A stretch of 40,985 bases of DNA, from assembly GCF_014650655.1 (NCBI RefSeq), contig NZ_BMVJ01000024.1, positions 8,677 through 49,661 of the forward strand, written 5' to 3'. The notes below the pieces were generated by a model. The model did no database searches and was not told the DNA's origin. It saw only the letters and a list, made by a program, of their open reading frames with translations. The translations under genes and the position numbers were made by a program. Shown in pieces: positions 1 through 8,319 of the stretch (within the stretch, counting starts at the first letter, position 1; the number at the start of each line of letters is the position of its first letter). Source of the DNA: Streptomyces anandii JCM 4720. Lineage in GTDB: Bacteria > Actinomycetota > Actinomycetes > Streptomycetales > Streptomycetaceae.

Positions 1-1132
1 TCACCCCCGCCTCGCGCGCCTCCTCGGCCGTCACGACGCCGATGCCGCGGGTCAGCCAGGCCAGGGTCCGCGACCGGCCGACCCTGCGGGCGAAGCGTTC
101 CAGCCGGGGTGCCACCGCGGCGCGGGACGCGCCGCACAGCAGGTCGTCGCGCAGCCGCCGGGCCGAGACCGCCTCGGCGGGCCAGCCCGCCACCGACAGC
201 AGCCGGCCCAGACTGTCCAGATGTGCTGCGGCCCGCCTCCGCATCGCCTCGCCGACGGGCACCGGCTCGCCCGATGCCGCCCGCAGCCACGGCTGCACCC
301 AGAAGGGCTCAACCGCCGACCCGGAGGTGTGCGCGGCAGGTTCCTCGGGATCGGCCTGCTGCACGACATCGCCCTGCAGCACCAGACGGATCGTCAGGCC
401 CGTTGGCCAGTCGGCCAGCAGCGGCCCCAGCGGCACATGCAACTGGTCCAACGTCAGCCCGTCGCGGTCCTCGCCCTGCCCGGCCATGGGCAGCCCGCCC
501 GGCATCTCCATCCCGCCGCCCCCGTGACTGCCATGGCCTCCGTGTGCGGCGTGACCGTCAGCGCCCTCGTCATCGTCATCGTGGTCGCCGTCCTCCGCCT
601 CCGGGAGGTCGCCGTCACCGTGCTCGCCATGCTCCCCGTCGTGCCCGTCGCCCCCGCCGTCGGCGCCATCCGTCTTCCCGTCACCGGTGTGCCCCCCGTG
701 ACGCTCATGCCGCGCCTGGCCGGAACCACCGCCGTCGCCGCCCTCGCGGTGCCCCTGCCCCGCACGCTCTCCGTTCCGCCCACCGCCCGCTTCGGCCGCC
801 GCTGCGAGCCCCTCCTGCTCAGCCGGTGAACGGAGCAGGGCGCGACCGGCGTCCAACACGGCCTCCACTTCATCGGCCCTGCGGGCGAACACCCGGGCGC
901 GGGGGGCGGGCATGTCCTGCCACAGCCGATCCAGCGCCGCCCGCAGTCCGGGACAGTCGGGACCGGCGACGAAGAGGAGATCGGCCTGCGCCGGAGTGGA
1001 CGTCTGCGGCCAGTCACGCAGCCGCAGCAGTCGCTCGGTGGCCAGCCGTACCGCCGCGCCGCCCGGCAGAGCCGCCAGGAGAACGCGCGGCCGCTCCGCC
1101 GCGGCGCGCAGAGCCAGGCCCGTCACGCCCAT
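1..1132 (-). CDS. NuoB/NuoD-like fused complex I subunit, C-terminus beyond window
   Basis: The reading frame opens at an ATG that overlaps the end of nuoA by 10 bases and stays open to the window edge, giving about 377 codons. Residues 1-120 follow the general pattern of NuoB (an AQADLLFVAGPD...LW.DMPAPR stretch), but the cysteines that hold cluster N2 are absent. A linker at roughly residues 130-205 is rich in His, Asp and Gly. After it comes a stretch with LHVPLGPLLADWP, then a NuoD-like stretch ending in TRGIGVVTAEEAREAGV. Directly following nuoA, it probably belongs to a second, reduced complex I-like operon such as streptomycetes carry. Family assignment is by pattern recognition and is moderately sure. 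The reduced Fe-S ligands argue against a standard NADH-to-quinone electron path. Confidence 0.6.
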   Translation of the reverse strand, partial: MGVTGLALRAAAERPRVLLAALPGGAAVRLATERLLRLRDWPQTSTPAQADLLFVAGPDCPGLRAALDRLWQDMPAPRARVFARRADEVEAVLDAGRALLRSPAEQEGLAAAAEAGGGRNGERAGQGHREGGDGGGSGQARHERHGGHTGDGKTDGADGGGDGHDGEHGEHGDGDLPEAEDGDHDDDDEGADGHAAHGGHGSHGGGGMEMPGGLPMAGQGEDRDGLTLDQLHVPLGPLLADWPTGLTIRLVLQGDVVQQADPEEPAAHTSGSAVEPFWVQPWLRAASGEPVPVGEAMRRRAAAHLDSLGRLLSVAGWPAEAVSARRLRDDLLCGASRAAVAPRLERFARRVGRSRTLAWLTRGIGVVTAEEAREAGV

Positions 1133-1473
1133 CGCAGCGCGCCTTCCCGCCAGGCATGGACGACCCCGGCGACCAGAATGGCGAGAAAGACGAACATCTC
1201 GATCACCGCGCTGGGCCCCATCGCGGAGATCACTCGCGTCCACGGATACATGAAGACCATCTCCATGTCGAACGCGAGAAACAGCATCGTCACCGTGTAC
1301 CACCGCACGTGGAACCGGCTCACCGCGTGCTCCTCCGGCTCCAGCCCCGACCCGAACGGCGCGGCACTGAGCGGATCCGAAGCGATCCGCACCGCCCATC
1401 CCGCCCCGTACAGGGCGGCAACGGCGACCAGAGCAACACCGAGGAGGGACAGCGCCGCCGTTGTACCGCTCAT
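1123..1473 (-). CDS. nuoA: NADH-quinone oxidoreductase subunit A
   Basis: This is a 116-residue membrane protein with the NuoA pattern: a first membrane helix at about residues 5-28, the loop with SDPLSAAPFGSGLEPEE, the segment RFHVRWYTVTMLFLAFDMEMVFMYPW, and a last helix ending in HAWREGALRWA. The acidic residues in FLAFDMEMVF are the conserved membrane carboxylates of the family. NuoA helps form the junction between the peripheral and membrane arms of complex I and takes part in quinone-coupled proton pumping. The gene is first in a minus-strand operon, and its stop overlaps the next start. The length is normal (about 115-140). The loop Cys common in other NuoA proteins is replaced by Ser (PFGSG), which fits a divergent second copy. 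A purine-rich stretch (GTGAGGG) precedes the ATG. Confidence 0.88.
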   Translation of the reverse strand: MSGTTAALSLLGVALVAVAALYGAGWAVRIASDPLSAAPFGSGLEPEEHAVSRFHVRWYTVTMLFLAFDMEMVFMYPWTRVISAMGPSAVIEMFVFLAILVAGVVHAWREGALRWA

Positions 1474-2121
1474 GCGCCCTCACTCCCCCGGTGGGCGGCC
1501 GACCGGCCACACGAGCTTGGCCGGACCCGACCGCCGCGCGTCGCGTTCGCCGATTCCGTCCCGACCACGGACATGCCCTACCCTCCTACCTGGTGCAACC
1601 GAGTCCGCCAGGTACCCCTGGGGGGCATCGGCAATCCCGGAAGTGGTGGCGCCAGCCCTCCCGCACCGCTCCGTGCACACATCGGCCGCGCAAGCAGGGA
1701 ACCGGCACGGCTGCCGCCCGCCGATATCGTCCTGCCTCACTCCGGCAGAGCGGGGTAGACAGGCCGCTTGTCGGCAAAACGAACCGATCCGGTCGTCCTT
1801 GCCGCCCGCGTACAGACGCTGCGTCTCTCGACGAACCGGCCGAGTTTCTCGGGGGTCACTTCCCCATGAGCACGCCCACGGCTGCGCCGCCACCATGGTC
1901 GACCCCACCCCGCCCCCGGCGAACCCCGGCGGTGGGGACATCGGCGACGCTACAGTCCAGACCACGGACGCGGCCGCCGGCGAGGGCGCGGATACGGCCG
2001 CGGTCGGCGGGCATCGCCGAGAACTCCCGGCCTGCATGCATACGCCCTGGAAGCCCGCCGGCCGTCAGCCGCACCCGGCACCCACCAACCGCAGAAGCCG
2101 GCGGGCCCGCCCCGACGAGGG
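1474..2121. other. non-coding stretch upstream of nuoA
   Basis: No reading frame here has a convincing start, ribosome site and protein-like composition; the open frames are Arg/Pro-rich shadows. The stretch should hold the nuoA promoter, but no clear -10/-35 pair was chosen. At 1613-1626 there is a CsoR/CstR-like half-palindrome, TACCCCTGGGGGGC, about 140 bases upstream of nuoA. It is weaker than the copies at 32-34 kb. Confidence 0.5.
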
Positions 2122-2427
2122 TCACTTGGCCGCCGGCGCGGCCGCGCCGGTGGCGGTGGTGTTGCTGTTGGTGATGGGGATGTTGTTCACGATGATGATG
2201 TTGCCGACGGCGGGCTGGCCCCCGGGCCGGTTGCTGGCGCCGCTGCTGCCGTTGTGCCGGCTGTGGTCCCAGTGGCCGTGCCCGTGGCCACCGTGTGCGG
2301 CGGCGAGGGCGGGAGCCGCCGTGTGGGCGTCGGCGGCGAACGCACTCGTCGGCAGCAGGACGCCACCGGCGGCCAGGGCGGTCGAGGCGGTCAGCAGGGA
2401 CAGACGCTGGGTACGGGTGCGGGCCAT
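2122..2427 (-). CDS. small secreted His/Gly-rich protein
   Basis: The protein has 101 residues and a clear Sec signal peptide: a basic start (MARTRTQR), a hydrophobic core LSLLTASTALAAGGVLL, and a likely signal peptidase cut after the AFA near residue 31. The mature part has a His/Gly cluster (AAHGGHGHGHWDHSRH) and then a low-charge tail, VGNIIIVNNIPITNSN. GGAGAG lies 7 bases before the ATG. The His cluster could bind metal, but this is only inferred. No named family was recognised; small secreted proteins of this type are common in streptomycetes. It stands alone, with no close operon neighbour. Confidence 0.72.
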   Translation of the reverse strand: MARTRTQRLSLLTASTALAAGGVLLPTSAFAADAHTAAPALAAAHGGHGHGHWDHSRHNGSSGASNRPGGQPAVGNIIIVNNIPITNSNTTATGAAAPAAK

Positions 2428-2984
2428 GAGGTCTCTCCTTGAGCGAGGAAGGGGATGAGGAGGTGGTGCCGGGGATTCCCGGGGACCGGGGCGGGCCGTG
2501 CGCCGTGCGCGGCCTCATGTCTCCATTGAGCCCACCCGCCCCCGGCCGGGTCATGCCGCTGCATGTCGGGACTTGACATGGGACCCCTGGAAGGCGTACA
2601 GCCCGACCGGCGCACCCGTGCGACGACGCGACCACCCGGAACACAACGCTGCAAGCCTAGAGGCGGCAGCCAGACCCGCTCCCGGCCGCAGCCGGGCCAC
2701 GACCGCGGCGCCCGCCGCCCAGACCAACCCGGCATCCGGTAGCAGTACGCCACCAACTCACCCCGGTACCGCTGCCGCACAGCGGTCAGAAGCCTCTCCG
2801 AAGCGAACCGTGCGCCTGAAGCAGGCCGATCACCCGCAGGCATCACCAACTGTTCGACGGACCTTCATCGAGGGACCCTGAAGACCTTGAGAACGGCCTC
2901 CTACTCTCTCAGTGCCCGAAGAACAGACGACCACCTGAGCAGCACGCCCCCGCACTGTCCCCCTGCTTCCGCTGGAGGTCCACC
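2428..2984. other. intergenic stretch
   Basis: No convincing gene was found. On the minus strand near 2714-2795 a short translated stretch (AVRQRYRGELVAYCYRMPG) resembles the first helix of an ECF sigma factor. It has no continuation and is at most a remnant. The rest should contain the promoters of the two flanking, divergently oriented secreted-protein genes. Confidence 0.45.
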
Positions 2985-3866
2985 GTGTCCATGCTGTGCC
3001 GCATGAAGCGTTTGCGCCGGGCACTCTCACTCGCCGTTCTCCCCACCGCCCTGGTCGGGGTGTGGGCCGCTGCCCCGGCCGCACAGGCCGCCGCTCTTCC
3101 CGCCCCCGACCACGTGGTCGTGGTGGTGTTCGAGAACCACTCCTACGAGCAGGTCATCGGCAGCACGAGTGCCCCGTACCTCAACAACACCCTCGTGGCC
3201 GGCGGCGGCAACCTCACCCAGTCGTACGCCATCACCCACCCCAGTCAGCCGAACTACCTGGACCTGTTCTCCGGCAACAACCAGGGCATCACCAACGACA
3301 ATTGCTACACGCCGCAGTTCAGCAGCGCCGCGAACCTCGGCTCCGAGCTCATCGCCGCCGGCAAGACGTGGGGCAGTTACAACGAGGGCCTGCCCTCCCA
3401 GGGCTCCACGGTGTGCACCAACTCCGCCACCAAATACGCCCGGAAGCACAACCCGTGGTTCGCCTTCGGCAACGTCCCGCTGAACACGGCGTACACCTTC
3501 GCGCAGTTCCCGACGGACTACACGGCCCTGCCCAAGATCTCGTTCGTCATCCCGAACCTGTGCGACGACATGCACGACTGCTCCATCAGCACTGGTGACA
3601 CCTGGCTGCAGAACAAGCTCGACGCCTACGCCGCCTGGGCCAAGACGCACAACAGCATCCTGGCCGTCACCTTCGACGAGGACGACAGCTCTCACGGCAA
3701 CCACGTCGCCACCGTGTTCTACGGCGCACACGTTGCTCCGGGCAGCTCCACGACGACCCACTACAACCACTACGACACCCTGCGCACCATCGAGGATCTG
3801 GCCGGCCTGACCACCCATGCCGGGTCCGCGGCCAGCGCCTCGGACATCACCGGTATCTGGAACTGA
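2985..3866 (+). CDS. secreted phosphoesterase, acid phosphatase/SapM-like
   Basis: The protein has 293 residues and belongs to the exported phosphoesterases related to acid phosphatases and the SapM/phosphatidylinositol-3-phosphatase group. A Sec signal peptide spans about residues 1-36 (RRALSLAVLPTALVGVWAA..AQA). The catalytic core begins DHVVVVVFENHSYEQVIG and continues with SQPNYLDLFSG, a C-DDMHDC pair, FDEDDSSHGNHV and an HYNHYDTLRTIEDLAG end typical of the family. It should hydrolyse phosphomonoesters outside the cell. The GTG start is chosen because GGAGG lies 6 bases before it; ATG codons 2 and 6 residues further on are alternatives. It is a single gene followed by a hairpin. The substrate cannot be read from sequence. 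Confidence 0.85.
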   Translation: MSMLCRMKRLRRALSLAVLPTALVGVWAAAPAAQAAALPAPDHVVVVVFENHSYEQVIGSTSAPYLNNTLVAGGGNLTQSYAITHPSQPNYLDLFSGNNQGITNDNCYTPQFSSAANLGSELIAAGKTWGSYNEGLPSQGSTVCTNSATKYARKHNPWFAFGNVPLNTAYTFAQFPTDYTALPKISFVIPNLCDDMHDCSISTGDTWLQNKLDAYAAWAKTHNSILAVTFDEDDSSHGNHVATVFYGAHVAPGSSTTTHYNHYDTLRTIEDLAGLTTHAGSAASASDITGIWN

Positions 3867-3867
3867 T

Positions 3868-3913
3868 CCGGGTCCGTCTTCGACGGCGGCGCGCGCCGCT
3901 CCGGAAGACCCGG
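3868..3913 (+). terminator. probable terminator of the phosphoesterase gene
   Basis: An outer stem CCGGGTC (3868-3874) pairs with GACCCGG (3907-3913), and an inner GCGGC/GCCGC hairpin sits inside it. It begins one base after the stop codon. There is no U-tract, as is usual in streptomycetes. The remaining bases to the next terminator hold no recognisable gene. Confidence 0.5.
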
Positions 3914-4172
3914 TTGCGCCGCGACTGGAACGACGACGGACCCGAGGTCGACAACGACCTCCTGCACATCTCGGCCCTTCCGCTCCATAAGGCCGTCCTG
4001 GACGCGTTCGCGGAAGAAGTGGGCCCCCGGTACAGCTGCGGATTGGTCGCCTGCCCGACCGTTGCGGTGACCGCTCCTTCCCCGCGCCAAGTCAAGCCGG
4101 TGCGTGGACTCTGCTGGAGCTTGCGTAGGGGTGCCCCACGGCCGTTCAGTGTGGCGTTTGCCTACGAGGCTG

Positions 4173-4193
4173 CCGGACTCAGCCGCAGTCCGG
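4173..4193 (-). terminator. hairpin at the end of the kinase gene
   Basis: CCGGACT (4173-4179) pairs perfectly with AGTCCGG (4187-4193) around a 7-base loop. It abuts the stop codon of the minus-strand kinase gene. Confidence 0.55.
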
Positions 4194-5936
4194 TCAGTCC
4201 TGGGCGGGCATCACCCGGGTCACCTTGCCCTTCAGATCGGCGTTCAGATAGCCGGTAACGTGGTCGTCAGCGAGGTAGACGGCCAGTTCCAGCGGAGTGC
4301 TGAACGTGGTGTCGGCCGGGCGGACCAGGACGTAGCGCATGGTCGGCCGTTTCACGTTCAGGTCTCTTTCAGCCCGTTTCAGAAGGGCGGGGAGGACATC
4401 CCAGTTGAAGTCGTCCAGGCTGAACGGACGCTCGCCGCCGATGAGGGCGCTGCTGATGATCCCCTTCTGGACCCCCTGGCCCGGTCGGTAGGTGTAGCTG
4501 TCGTACTTCGTGTCACTGCCCTTGATCATGATCTCTGCGGACACGTAGTTCGGATAGACGGTGAGGTCGCACGCCCGGTCCGTGCCGGTCGCGGCCTTGA
4601 TCTCCTTCACCGCCCTCCGGATGCCGTCCGGGGTGAGCAGGTCGGTCTTCGCATCGCCCCGCGGCGCCGGCGCCGAACGCGACGCTCTGGGCGGTGCTGG
4701 AGTGGGGCCCGTCGTTCTGGTCGAGGACGAGCCGAGTGAACTGGCGCCCCTTTCCCCGTCCTTGTCGCCTCCCTGCGGTAGCAGAGTCCACACCATGACA
4801 CCTGCCAGCACGGTCCCCACGACGGACGAGGCGATCGCGATCCGGCTCTTGGCACGACCACTCGGCCGCGGCCGCGTCGGCCGTGTGGGGCCCACCGGGT
4901 AGAAGGCCGGCGGCTCATCGAGGCCGGGCACGGCCTGGTGCGGAGACGACGGTTCGAAGCCCGTCCGCGGCCCGTGGCCCGAAGGCGGCCCAAACCCGGC
5001 CGGTGCGGGGGGTGTGGGTGTCGGACCCGGCGGAGGTGCCAGCCGGTACGAGGTGGCCCCGCCCGTCCCGTGCGGAGTGCTCGCAGCCGTATCCCTGCCT
5101 TCGGCCGCTTCCGCGAGCATCCGGTCAGCGGTCTCCGCGTCAGCCCGGCCGGCCGGGTCCTTGACGAGTACGGCGTTCAGGAAGCCAGTCAGCGCTCCGG
5201 CCTTGAGGGGCGGTGGAAGCTCCTCGCTCAGAAGGGCCGCCAGCGTCGCGAGCGTGGTTCCCCTGCGCAGCGGATGATGCCCCTCGACTGCAACGTACAG
5301 CATCATCGCAAGCGACCACAGGTCGGAGCCCGGCCCGCCCTCACCGCCCGAGACACGCTCGGGCGCCATGTAATCGGGCGTGCCGATGACGGACCCGGTC
5401 GCGGTCAGGGCGGTCGACTCCCTGATAGCCGCGATACCGAAGTCGGTGAGGACGGGACGTCCGTCGGGCCTCATCAGAACGTTGGCGGGTTTCACGTCCC
5501 GGTGCTGGATGCCCACTTCGTGCGCGGCGCGCAGCGCGGCCAGCAGCTCGCGGCCGAGCCGGGCGGCCTCGACGGGCGGGATCGGCCCCTTCCCGAGCCT
5601 GTCCTGGAGCGATCCGCCGGTCACCAGCTCCATGACGAGCCACGGGTAGGTGTGCTCCCCGTCGTCCACGATGTGGTGGATGGTCACCACGTTGGGGTGG
5701 TCGACGCGGGCGAGTGCCCGTGCCTCGCGCAGTACCCGGGCTCTGAGCATCGCCGCGCCATGGGGGTCGTATTCGGCCAGACTCGGATCTGGCGGCCGCA
5801 CCTCCTTGAGCGCAACGGCCCGGTCCAGGACCAGATCGCGTGCTCGCCATACCATGCCCATGCCGCCGCCACCGAGCCGCGCCTCCAGCTCGAAGCGCCC
5901 GTCTACGACCCGTCTGCCGGATTCCCCGTCGCTCAT
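4194..5936 (-). CDS. one-pass membrane Ser/Thr protein kinase
   Basis: This 580-residue PknB-type kinase has the Gly-rich loop LGGGGMGMVW (21-30), Lys44 in VALKEV, the catalytic HRDVKPANV (145-153), DFG at 165-167 and GTPDYMAPE at 185-193. The kinase domain ends near residue 280. A Pro/Gly-rich linker of about 80 residues leads to one membrane helix (about 366-386). A C-terminal domain of about 190 residues is predicted outside the cell. It holds two separated cysteine-free halves except for ACDLTVYPNYVSAEIM, and no PASTA repeats, so its ligand differs from the cell-wall type. It should autophosphorylate and phosphorylate regulatory proteins. It is a single-gene unit. The extracellular domain was not matched to a known family. 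Confidence 0.92.
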   Translation of the reverse strand: MSDGESGRRVVDGRFELEARLGGGGMGMVWRARDLVLDRAVALKEVRPPDPSLAEYDPHGAAMLRARVLREARALARVDHPNVVTIHHIVDDGEHTYPWLVMELVTGGSLQDRLGKGPIPPVEAARLGRELLAALRAAHEVGIQHRDVKPANVLMRPDGRPVLTDFGIAAIRESTALTATGSVIGTPDYMAPERVSGGEGGPGSDLWSLAMMLYVAVEGHHPLRRGTTLATLAALLSEELPPPLKAGALTGFLNAVLVKDPAGRADAETADRMLAEAAEGRDTAASTPHGTGGATSYRLAPPPGPTPTPPAPAGFGPPSGHGPRTGFEPSSPHQAVPGLDEPPAFYPVGPTRPTRPRPSGRAKSRIAIASSVVGTVLAGVMVWTLLPQGGDKDGERGASSLGSSSTRTTGPTPAPPRASRSAPAPRGDAKTDLLTPDGIRRAVKEIKAATGTDRACDLTVYPNYVSAEIMIKGSDTKYDSYTYRPGQGVQKGIISSALIGGERPFSLDDFNWDVLPALLKRAERDLNVKRPTMRYVLVRPADTTFSTPLELAVYLADDHVTGYLNADLKGKVTRVMPAQD

Positions 5937-6285
5937 GACCGGGAGCCTACGAGATACCGGTGACGTGGCCTCGCACGGGTGGCTCCGACCCTTCCGGCCC
6001 GTTCGTGCAGGGGCAGTGGTCGAGACAGAGGGCCGCGGAACTCCGGTGTGACTTCCGGAACCTGCCTATGAAGCACGGTCAACAAGGCCCTGACCTCGGC
6101 TTGGCCGCAGCCACGCACGACAACCGCTTCGGCCCGGTCGTCGAAGCTGGATCCGTTCACGCTGCTGATCGACGAGCACTCCTCGTCCGAGGCGTCGCGT
6201 CGACCACTTGAACCCCAACCGATGAGAGGGCGCAAGCGTCCTGCGAGCAACCGCGCGGTCCGGCAAGAGACTGAGAGGCCGGTGC
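5937..6285. other. intergenic stretch
   Basis: This lies between the kinase start and the methyltransferase stop. It should contain the kinase promoter. Open frames on both strands lack a start with a ribosome site and no domain was recognised. Confidence 0.45.
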
Positions 6286-7059
6286 TCATACCTTGCTCGC
6301 GACCACCATGTAGTTCTCGGCCTCAGGATCGAACGTGCTCAGTTCCGTCTGGAGTCCGACCCGGTGCAGCTCGACTTCGAGTTCCTCGTACCGGTAGGGC
6401 CAGCAGGACAGCAGTTCCGAGCGGACAAGAACCAACCCGGTCGCATCAACTTGCGCGATCGCAATCTCGATGTGGTGCTCCTCCTCCCAACGCGGCGCAA
6501 TCTCCCAGCGGTAGACCACGACGGCATCGCGACCGTGCCGGCGGACGAGTCGGTCACTGATCTCCAGCCGGGAACCTCTGGCCCTCACGAGTTCCCAAGT
6601 GCGCGACGTGAGTACCAAGCGCCCGCCGGGGCGCAGAAGCCGTGACATCGACTCCAGAGCAGCACCCCTGCCTGTCGCGCCCGTGGCATGGTGAAGGGAG
6701 TTGCCAACGCAGAAGACCATGTCGAACGTGTTGTCCTGGAAATGCTCGGGCAACTCTTCCCAGTTCGCCCGTAAGGCCCGGACGGATGCCCCGAACTCCT
6801 CAGACAACTCTGCAGTCCGACGAACCATCGCCTCGCTGGCGTCAGTTGCGACAACCTGCATGCCACGACCGGCGAGGCCAACCGCCAACTGGCCGGTTCC
6901 GCACGAACAGTCGAGGACGTGAGCGTTCGACGGCAGGAGATTGAGGACGTCGTCGAACGACGCAGCGAACTCGGCTGGAGGCAACTTTGCATCCGAGATG
7001 AGCCATTCGTACACCTCGGCAAGCACGTCATAACCTGTCACAACCACTACCTCCGTCAC
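6286..7059 (-). CDS. SAM-dependent methyltransferase, class I
   Basis: The protein has 257 residues and a Rossmann methyltransferase fold. Motif I is HVLDCSCGTGQLAVGLA (about 47-63), followed by the acidic residue that holds the ribose (VVATDAS), motif II/post-I DMVFCVGNSLHH, and motif III LLRPGGRLVLTSRTWEL. The C-terminal half has RWEIAPRWEEEHHIEIAIAQV and a YRYEELEVELHRVGLQTE ending, as in small-molecule or glycine/sarcosine-type methyltransferases. The acceptor is unknown. It is monocistronic on the minus strand, with the decayed IS region upstream of its start. The start is the ATG that gives a short VVVTGYDVLAEVYEWL lead-in to the fold; a nearer downstream start is possible. Confidence 0.85.
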   Translation of the reverse strand: MTEVVVVTGYDVLAEVYEWLISDAKLPPAEFAASFDDVLNLLPSNAHVLDCSCGTGQLAVGLAGRGMQVVATDASEAMVRRTAELSEEFGASVRALRANWEELPEHFQDNTFDMVFCVGNSLHHATGATGRGAALESMSRLLRPGGRLVLTSRTWELVRARGSRLEISDRLVRRHGRDAVVVYRWEIAPRWEEEHHIEIAIAQVDATGLVLVRSELLSCWPYRYEELEVELHRVGLQTELSTFDPEAENYMVVASKV

Positions 7060-7237
7060 GCGGCAGACTCACGGCAGGACGTCAGTCCATCAGCGGAGCA
7101 AGCCGGGCACCAATGGTTTTCGCAAGGATGGCTCTGACCGCTTTTGTCGGTTGTCGGTTGTCCGTCTGAGTGGATGTCATCGGCTGGTTGGCTGGGAAGT
7201 ATGTTCGTGAAATGTGCTCAGTGAAGGAGCACCTCCG

Positions 7238-7285
7238 ATGCCGCCTGGTCAGTCGAAGGTCGAGCTCTATGCCGCGCTGCGGCGT
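7238..7285 (+). mobile_element. 5' fragment of an IS21-like (IstA) transposase
   Basis: AAGGAG is followed 8 bases on by ATG and a reading frame MPPGQSKVELYAALRR, the typical opening of streptomycete IS21-type transposases. The frame loses all similarity after 16 codons, where it runs into the reversed 3' end of the IS630 remnant. The upstream 7145-7170 bases contain short direct repeats (TGTCGGTTGTCGGTTGTCCG) that may be part of the element's end. It is a remnant and not functional. Confidence 0.6.
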
Positions 7286-8205
7286 GCACGACGGAGAAGA
7301 AGATCTCCATCTGGTTCAACCAGGAGGCGTGCACCGGAGTGTGGACCAGCACGGCGTTCGGGAACGCGGCCAAGAGGCGGTCCGCTGCGGCCTTGCCGCG
7401 GTGGGAGGAGCCGTTGTCGACGATCCAAAATACGTGTTTCGCTCTCGCGTGGGGCTCCTGGCGAATCACCTGGGCGACCAGGGCCATGAACGGGCCAGCG
7501 CGCCGCCGCGCCTGTAGGTTGTGAGGCACCCGCATCGCTCTGGCCTGGCCTGGTGCCAGGGTGGGATGGCAGCGGCAGCGGGCCTGGATGGAGGTCTTCT
7601 CGTCCGCGCTGATCACGTACTCGTCCGCGCCGAGCGTGGTGCCGTCCCAGGCTCGGGTATACAGGTTCAGCACCCGCTTGGCCTCGGGCCGGAAGTCCGG
7701 GTCGCTGATGAAGATCCACAAGCGGTGCTGCCAGGGCTTGAGCGCGTCCTGGTCGAGCCGGCGACGCACGGTGGACGCCGACAGGAAGGGCGAGACGTCA
7801 CGCTCGACGGCCTCGCGGGCCGGCTATGGGCACGACCAGCGCGACAGCGGTGCCCCGGCCTCGGCCGGAAGCCGGCAGGCCAGCGCCTTGACCTGCGCAG
7901 CTTGCAACGCGGTGAAAGCGGCGGGCCGCCCGGGGCGCTTGCGGTCGGCCAGGCCCGGCAGGCCCAGGTCGGCGAGCCGGCCCGCCGCATGCGCACGGTG
8001 TCCACACCACTCCCACGTCGACGGCGATCCGCGCGTTGGACCTGCCCCCGAGCCGCCCGGAGCACGATCTGCGTCCGCAGCCTGGCCCTGTAGTCGGTCT
8101 TATGACCCCAGGCCGCTTTCTTCAAGCGGTGCCGCTCGGTGGCGGTCAGGGCTATCGGGCGCGCGGCAGCAACGGGCAAGGCAGGCACGCCGATCAGTAG
8201 AAGTG
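7286..8205 (-). pseudogene. decayed IS630-family transposase
   Basis: Read on the minus strand, the N-terminal part starts PIALTATERHRLKKAAWGHKTDYRAR and carries an HTH region. The catalytic part is intact over about 160 codons: YVISADEKTSIQAR (first Asp), HVFWIVDNGSSHRG (second Asp) and HASWLNQMEIFFSVV (final Glu). The N-terminal and catalytic parts lie in different frames, with at least two or three frameshifts between about 7800 and 8080. The 3' end is cut right after FFSVV, where the IS21-like fragment begins. A complete element would be about 1.1 kb; no terminal repeats could be assigned. It cannot make an active transposase. Confidence 0.85.
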
Positions 8206-8319
8206 GATCAGACGGCCGCAGCCTGCCGCATCCGCTTCCACCTGGGCCCGGGCCGTGCTGGGGAAGCGGGCCCGGGCGCTCACGGTGATTGCGGAGGGCG
8301 TCGACAATGAACGGGCGGC

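Noticed and set aside
109..1758. A 549-codon Arg/Pro-rich open frame on the plus strand
   Set aside because: It is a shadow of nuoA and the NuoB/NuoD-like gene, with no recognisable domain.
2714..2795. A fragment resembling the first helix of an ECF sigma factor
   Set aside because: Only about 20 residues fit and nothing continues in any frame; too little to call a gene or pseudogene.
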